A stretch of 64,000 bases of DNA from Bacteroidota bacterium (lineage in GTDB: Bacteria > Bacteroidota > Bacteroidia > AKYH767-A > OLB10). Each line of letters opens with the position of its first letter. Within the stretch, counting starts at the first letter, position 1. Shown one piece after another: positions 59,255-64,000 of the stretch. A program made the position numbers and the translations under genes. A model generated the notes under the pieces. That model was not told the DNA's origin and made no database searches. It saw only the letters and a program-made list of their open reading frames with translations. Location: positions 62,001-126,000 of the forward strand of contig JADKFV010000014.1 of the NCBI GenBank assembly GCA_016717325.1, in the 5' to 3' direction.

Positions 59255-60481
59255 AGATTGCAGCTTTTGATTTGTTTTTTTAGGCCAAGGTTTGTTTCTT
59301 CCATCGCCAAGGTTTGTGTTCCCCTTCGCCATTGTTTGTGTCCCCACAAACCTTGATTGCTCCATCAATTCAATTTCAAAATACCATGGGTTTTACCCAT
59401 GGCTATTCATGTTTATCCCCTTCGGGGATATTGTGGCGCAGCAACTTGCGCGAAAACCATAGAGCTGCACTGTACTCGGTTGGCGTCCCCGCCAACCGCT
59501 TATTAGCAAGGTAGACAACAGCGGAAATTACATTTTTGATTGCTATATCCATGCTGGTTTTTAAAACCATTTAGGACTTTGCGAACTGAAAAATATGTAG
59601 TGGTTGGCGAGCAACTCAACCGAGCTCGGAATTGGCGGTTGGCGGGGACGCCAACCGAGGACAGAATGCAGCTTTTGATTTTTTTTTAGGCCAAGGTTTG
59701 TTTCTTCCATCGCCAAGGTTTGTGTTCCCCTTCGCCAAGGTTTGTGTCCCCACAAACCTTGATTACACCCTCAATTCAATTTCTTTATACAATGGGTTTT
59801 ACCCATGGCTATTCATGTTTATCCCCTTCGGGGATATTGTGGCGCAGCATCTTGCGCGAAAACAATAGAGCTGCACTGTACTCGGTTGGCGTCCCCGCCA
59901 ACTGCTTATTGGCAAGGTAGACAACAGCGGAAATTACATTTTTGATTGCTATATCCATGCTGGTTTTTAAAACCATTTAGGATTATGCGAACTGAAAAAT
60001 AAGTAGTGGTTGGCGAGCAACTCAACCGAGCACGGGATTGGCGGTTGGCGGGGACGCCAACCGAGGACAATTACATTTTTGATTGCTATATCCATGTTGG
60101 TTTTTAAAACCATTTAGGATTTTGCGAACTGAAAAATATGTAGTGGTTGGCGAGCAACTCAACCGAGCACGGGATTGGCGGTTGGCGGGGACGCCAACCG
60201 AGGACAATTACATTTTTGATTGCTATATCCATGCTGGTTTTTAAAACCATTTAGGATTATGCGAACTGAAAAATAAGTAGTGGTTGGCGAGCAACTCAAC
60301 CGTGCACGAGATTGGCGGTTGGCGGGGACGCCAACCGAGGACAGAAGGACAAAAAAAAATTTGTGATGACTGGCGAACATTTCAAATGAGCGCAGAATTA
60401 GCGTTTGACGGGGACACCAACCGAGGACAGAAAATCATTATGGTGCGCTTTTCGTTTGCAAAAGATGAGTGGCAAAAAAAA

Positions 60482-61666
60482 TTACACGCTCAATTCACGC
60501 AAGGCAATATATGCCATGAGTCCCACACCAATTTTGAGCGAGTCTTCGTCTACATCGAATGTGGGTGTGTGTACCGATGAGGTAATGCCGCGTGCTTCGT
60601 TGCGGGTGCCAAGGCGATAAAAGCATCCATCTGTTACTTGTGTGTAGTACGCAAAGTCTTCGGCTGCCATCCATATATCGAGGTCGACAATATTTTCTTG
60701 CCCTAAATAATCGGTGGCATAATTTCGGGTGCGTGCAGTAATTTGTGGTTCGTTGTATAGCACCGGGTATCCTTTACGTATTTCGAATTCCACTTTTGCT
60801 CCCATGCTTTCGGCAATGCCATGCACCATTTTTGTCATGTGAGTGTGTGCTGTTGTGCGCCATGTTTCGTCAAGCGTGCGGAAGGTGCCTTCTACATATA
60901 CTTCATCGGGTATTACATTGGTAGCACCGTTGGCTATTACTTTGCCAAAGCTAAGCACACTAGGCATGGTGGGGTTTGCTGTACGACTTACTATTTGTTG
61001 CAATGCAATAATGATGTGCGATGTTATTACCACAGGATCGATGTTGAGGTGAGGCATGGCGCCATGTCCGCCTTTGCCTTTTACACGCATATACAATTCA
61101 TCGGTACTTGCCATGTACACGCCACTGCGAAATCCAACTTTTCCGGTTTCTATTAATGGCATTACATGTTGGCCAATAATGCAATTGGGTTTGGGATTTT
61201 GCAGCACGCCTTCTTTAATCATGATGCTTGCACCACCTGGCAGTTTTTCTTCGGCAGGTTGAAAAATGCATTTTATGGTTCCTTCAAATTCGTGGCGCAT
61301 GCTGTGCAAAATTTTTGCAGCACCCAACAAACACGAGGTGTGTACATCGTGCCCACAAGCATGCATCACTCCGGGGTTTTGCGATTTATATATTACATCA
61401 TTTGTTTCGTTAATGGGCAATGCATCCATATCGCCTCGCAGCGCTATCACTTTTTTTGTGGGATTTTTTCCTTCAATCAATGCTACAATTCCGGTATCGG
61501 CAATTCCGTTTTGAAAGTTGATACCGCTTGCTGCAAGTTGTGCCTGCACATATTCCGATGTATTGTGCTCGTGGTACGAAAGTTCGGGGTGCATGTGCAA
61601 GTGCCTGCGGTGAGTGCGTATCTCTTCGAAGAGTTGTTCGCTTTTTTGTTTTACTTTTTCTTTCAT
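60482..61666 (-). CDS. M20-family amidohydrolase (hippurate / N-acyl-amino acid hydrolase type)
   Basis: 394 residues, no signal peptide. M20D motifs: LHMHPELSYHEHNTSEYV, ALRGDMDALPI, VMHACGHDVHTSCLLGAA (metal Cys/His), FQPAEEKLPGGASIM (catalytic Glu) and GKGGHGAMPH, plus a final SSVHTPTFDVDE. It probably removes acyl groups from N-acyl amino acids or related amides in the cytoplasm. Single gene; its 3' end abuts the repeat array. Confidence 0.93.
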   Translation of the reverse strand: MKEKVKQKSEQLFEEIRTHRRHLHMHPELSYHEHNTSEYVQAQLAASGINFQNGIADTGIVALIEGKNPTKKVIALRGDMDALPINETNDVIYKSQNPGVMHACGHDVHTSCLLGAAKILHSMRHEFEGTIKCIFQPAEEKLPGGASIMIKEGVLQNPKPNCIIGQHVMPLIETGKVGFRSGVYMASTDELYMRVKGKGGHGAMPHLNIDPVVITSHIIIALQQIVSRTANPTMPSVLSFGKVIANGATNVIPDEVYVEGTFRTLDETWRTTAHTHMTKMVHGIAESMGAKVEFEIRKGYPVLYNEPQITARTRNYATDYLGQENIVDLDIWMAAEDFAYYTQVTDGCFYRLGTRNEARGITSSVHTPTFDVDEDSLKIGVGLMAYIALRELSV

Positions 61667-61724
61667 GGTGTAAATATAGTTACACTATATAAACATTTAA
61701 TAAAATACTTGCATACATTGCAAA

Positions 61725-61949
61725 ATGGAAGACAATAATGTAGCTCAAAATTATAAGTTTTATTTTTTGATTATGCTTTTTGGCGTTGCGTGTTGCGGTT
61801 GCTTGCAAACAGAACAGAACAATACGGGTGGAGAAAAAAATAAAATAGATTCGTTGGTAACAGCAATTGAAAAGCTTAATAAAAAACAGCGTGAACAGGA
61901 TTCTATTTTACACGAAAAAATAAAGGAGTTGGATAAAATGGAAAATTAA
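61725..61949 (+). CDS. Small coiled-coil lipoprotein
   Basis: 74 residues. A hydrophobic stretch (FYFLIMLFGVACCGC) ends in a lipobox-like VACC/CCGC, and the mature part is a short charged coiled coil (DSLVTAIEKLNKKQREQDSI). There is no recognisable family. It is divergent from the M20 gene, with a 58-base spacer. Likely an outer- or inner-membrane lipoprotein; real-gene status is supported by the signal and composition only. Confidence 0.5.
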   Translation: MEDNNVAQNYKFYFLIMLFGVACCGCLQTEQNNTGGEKNKIDSLVTAIEKLNKKQREQDSILHEKIKELDKMEN

Positions 61950-61998
61950 AAGCATGCAGTGAGTATTCTCGAATTGCCAAAAGATAAAATTCAAAAAT

Positions 61999-62021
61999 AA
62001 AAAAACTTCTTTAATGAAGAA
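61999..62021 (-). terminator. Weak terminator of the TSUP gene
   Basis: On the minus strand TTCTT/AAGAA (five-base stem, five-base loop) is followed by seven T. Short stem, so low strength. Confidence 0.4.
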
Positions 62022-62037
62022 TATCAGGAGGAAAATA

Positions 62038-62406
62038 TTATTTACCCAATAACATTTTTATACCAAGAGCGATCATAAAAATTCCGAAAGCGCGCTTAAT
62101 TTGTTCGGGCGAAAGCGAAATGGCAAACTTAGAACCGAAGTAACTTCCCGCCACAAAACTTATGCAAAGTATAGTCGCCACTTTCAGATCTACCATTCCT
62201 TTTTGATAATAATTGTAAACGGCCATTACACCTATGGGAGGCAGCATCATGGCAAGCGATGTACCTTGTGCATTGTGTTGGGTGAAGCCTAAAAAATATA
62301 CGAGGCATGGCACTACAATAAGCCCTCCTCCTATTCCAATAAAACCACTAAAAACTCCTGCCACTATACCAATAAGTAAGATAATAAAAATTTGATTCAT
62401 TGCCAT
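62038..62406 (-). CDS. TauE/SafE (TSUP) family permease
   Basis: 122 residues with four membrane helices. The half-repeat signature GVFSGFIGIGGGLIVVPCLV and QHNAQGTSLAMMLPP are typical of the N-terminal half of TSUP proteins, which often function as half-size homodimers. It probably exports a sulfite- or organosulfonate-like anion; the substrate is not determined. It lies 33 bases after the barrel-protein stop on the same strand. Confidence 0.88.
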   Translation of the reverse strand: MAMNQIFIILLIGIVAGVFSGFIGIGGGLIVVPCLVYFLGFTQHNAQGTSLAMMLPPIGVMAVYNYYQKGMVDLKVATILCISFVAGSYFGSKFAISLSPEQIKRAFGIFMIALGIKMLLGK

Positions 62407-62439
62407 AACTATTTATGTATACGTTTAGTAAAAATGAAA

Positions 62440-64000
62440 TTAAAAATCTAAGCCGAGCGAAAAATTGAACAATGGTTTTTTCGCCAGCACATTGTCGGCA
62501 TAGCCGTAGCCCCAGTCGGCACGCATAAAGTAACCCAATACGCGTGCATGCATTCCCCATCCAAAACCGGCAACAATAGGGTCGGTATTTTTCTTTACTG
62601 TAATGGTGAGAGGTCCTGTTTGAATGATATCGAGATTGAGATTATTGTCGGGCGACCAAGGTGAAGTACCCGACCATGCAGTGCCCACATCGATGAATGC
62701 TATAAGTTGAAAACTACGGAAAAAATCGGAACGCAGTGGCCTTCCGCTCAACACTTGAAATATTGGAATACGCAATTCGCTGTTCCAAAGAGTGAAAGAA
62801 CTTCCATTGCGAATATTTTGTTTGAAGCCCCGCATATTGGTTGCCAGGGTTTGAAATACATAATTTTTTGTATTATCAATACGAATGGTATTATCGAAAT
62901 TCACAACCGGAGTGATGGCATTATCAACACCGCCCAAATAGTAAATGAGTTTGGCATCGCCCGCACCGGTGCTACCTGCAACGCGGTTAGCCCATATCAT
63001 TTGTTTATACACTTTAAGGTAATGGCGTGCATCGAAACCAAAAACAATAAGAAGGTTTTTCTTCTCACTAATTTGATCGAATACTTCGGCAAAAAACTTA
63101 TAACGAAAACCATTTTTTAAATTCAGGCCGGTTGCAATAGTATTATCATACACATACTCCACCTTGCCCGAGCCCCAGTATTTGTCCTGATTTTTTTCGG
63201 CAAGGTTAAAATAGTCGGTGCTTAATGCTACCAGCCTATCGTTGCGCAAAGATACTGTAGCCCGCACAGCGGTTAAATCATTCAGCGGATATTTGTTAAT
63301 GTACTTTGCTTCGTGTGTTGTAATTTTTAACAAGGAAAATTGCGTAAAATCCTGGCGCGATTGTCTGTAAACCATCACCGACTGATCAATGCGATTGCGA
63401 AAATTATCGTAACCAAGAATATATTCGTTGCTGTTGAAATTCCTGCAAGCCTTATGCCGGCTGTTATGCGATAGTCTTCCATCAAATCGGTCAAACCTAT
63501 TTTGAACAAACCATTCAAACCCGGATCGAAAAATGGTGAGCCTCCGGTAAAAGTTTGATACGTTGCATTCAACAATTGATTGTCGAGTTGACTCACAAAA
63601 TACTGCGAGTTGAAGGCCACATCATAGTTTCGTTGTTTTGGAAAAATATAAATGGTATCGCCCGATATCATGACAAATGGCTCAGGAGTGATAGCAGGAG
63701 TGGGTGTTGTAGAAGTTTTAGCTGAGTCAACCAACACAGCTGTACTATCAACTATTATTGGGGTGTCTTTCTTTTTTTTCTTTTTGCTAAACTCCGACTG
63801 AAACGTATAATTATTGATATCAATTTTAGAAGAATCTATTTTCTCAACCGGTTCGGTTTTTATAATTTCACCTGTACCTTTTGATTCAGTTACAGTGGTA
63901 TCTTTTTTCGGCTCTTCTATTGGCGTAAATAAATTTACTTCCGTACTGTCCGACAATTCAAAGTTAGAAAGCGCTTCGGCAAATAGTTTATATTTCCCTC
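62440..64000 (-). CDS. C-terminal part of a large outer-membrane barrel protein, partial (apparent frameshift near 63440)
   Basis: The reading frame enters from the right window edge (GKYKLFAEALSNFELSD), passes a low-complexity Thr/Lys/Pro linker and reaches RLAG near 63440, where one base must be added to continue FNSNEYILGYDNFRNRIDQS into MVYRQSRQDF. The final 300 residues are a BamA/surface-antigen-like barrel (GSSFTLWNSELRIPIF, FIDVGTAWSG, FSLGLDF with terminal Phe). Similar Bacteroidota proteins carry an N-terminal TolB-like beta-propeller, which would be outside the window. The exact role is unknown; an outer-membrane location is likely. Confidence 0.7.

Larger units (their letters stand above)
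58828..60434. repeat. Palindromic intergenic repeat array
   Basis: 1.6 kb of non-coding repeats between the pterin dehydratase and M20 genes. Long units of about 410 bases recur: a phrase beginning ATTACATTTTTGATTGC starts at 59111, 59527 and 59933. Then a 137-base subunit repeats at 59933, 60070 and 60207, with a degraded copy at about 60363-60434. Each long unit contains several short palindromes: GGTTTGTGTCCCCACAAACC, CCATGGGTTTTACCCATGG, ATCCCCTTCGGGGAT and GGTTGGCGTCCCCGCCAACC. Frames of 60-100 codons in the array are repeat artefacts. It resembles REP/BIME-type dispersed elements; no transposase is in the window. Confidence 0.88.

Noticed and set aside
58747..60380. Several 60-100-codon frames on both strands in the repeat array
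   Set aside because: They recur with the repeat units, have no start context or family, and simply read through palindromes.
58828..60434. CRISPR array
   Set aside because: Repeats are long, nested and variable, with no regular 30-40-base spacers and no cas genes.

Overview
The window comes from a free-living, low-GC member of the Bacteroidota, probably Chitinophagales- or Sphingobacteriales-like. The signs are: the type IX secretion (T9SS) gene porT beside the menaquinone methyltransferase gene ubiE; many secreted proteins ending in a T9SS sorting domain; a SusC-like TonB-dependent receptor with a DUF5689 lipoprotein; upstream -7 boxes of the Bacteroidota form TAnnTTTG (clearest before the tRNA-Glu and the heptose kinase); and no Shine-Dalgarno pattern. 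No phage, insertion sequence, rRNA or CRISPR array is visible. One tRNA (Glu) is present.

Layout. 1-5407 (minus): core operon of heptose kinase, potassium transporter, ubiE, porT and an FAD oxidoreductase. 5749-9090 (plus): acyl-CoA dehydrogenase, coaX and an outer-membrane protein. 9262-16352: rpsT, tRNA-Glu, an Rrf2 regulator, csaA, gtrA, a DUF1569 gene, kdsD and recQ. 17187-29240: a cluster of T9SS cargo proteins, two of them decayed. 29327-39416 (minus): an operon of a small ORF, a TIR protein, a MoxR AAA ATPase, a roughly 1,620-residue membrane scaffold, a patatin lipase and an M19-like metallopeptidase. This is the best candidate for a little-described conflict or defence system. 39616-46810 (minus): GNAT, then a TonB receptor / DUF5689 lipoprotein / secreted PLD nuclease locus that may scavenge nucleic acid. 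47019-50179: a DUF4062 ATP-binding regulator and an ARPP-1-like protein. 51817-57254 (minus): an unusual envelope operon with an OmpA-fused substrate-binding protein, permease, ABC ATPase, CbbX-type AAA ATPase and two coiled-coil proteins. 57443-58727: endonuclease-family protein and pterin dehydratase. 58828-60434: a dense palindromic intergenic repeat array. 60482-64000: M20 amidohydrolase, small lipoprotein, TSUP permease and a partial outer-membrane barrel protein.

A recurring oddity is single-base indels, mostly in homopolymers, that split about a dozen otherwise well-preserved genes. Restoring one base per site rebuilds full-length proteins. I therefore give merged coordinates for these genes and treat most breaks as probable sequencing or assembly error. 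The region 17187-18968 is the exception: it carries several stops and shifts and looks genuinely decayed.
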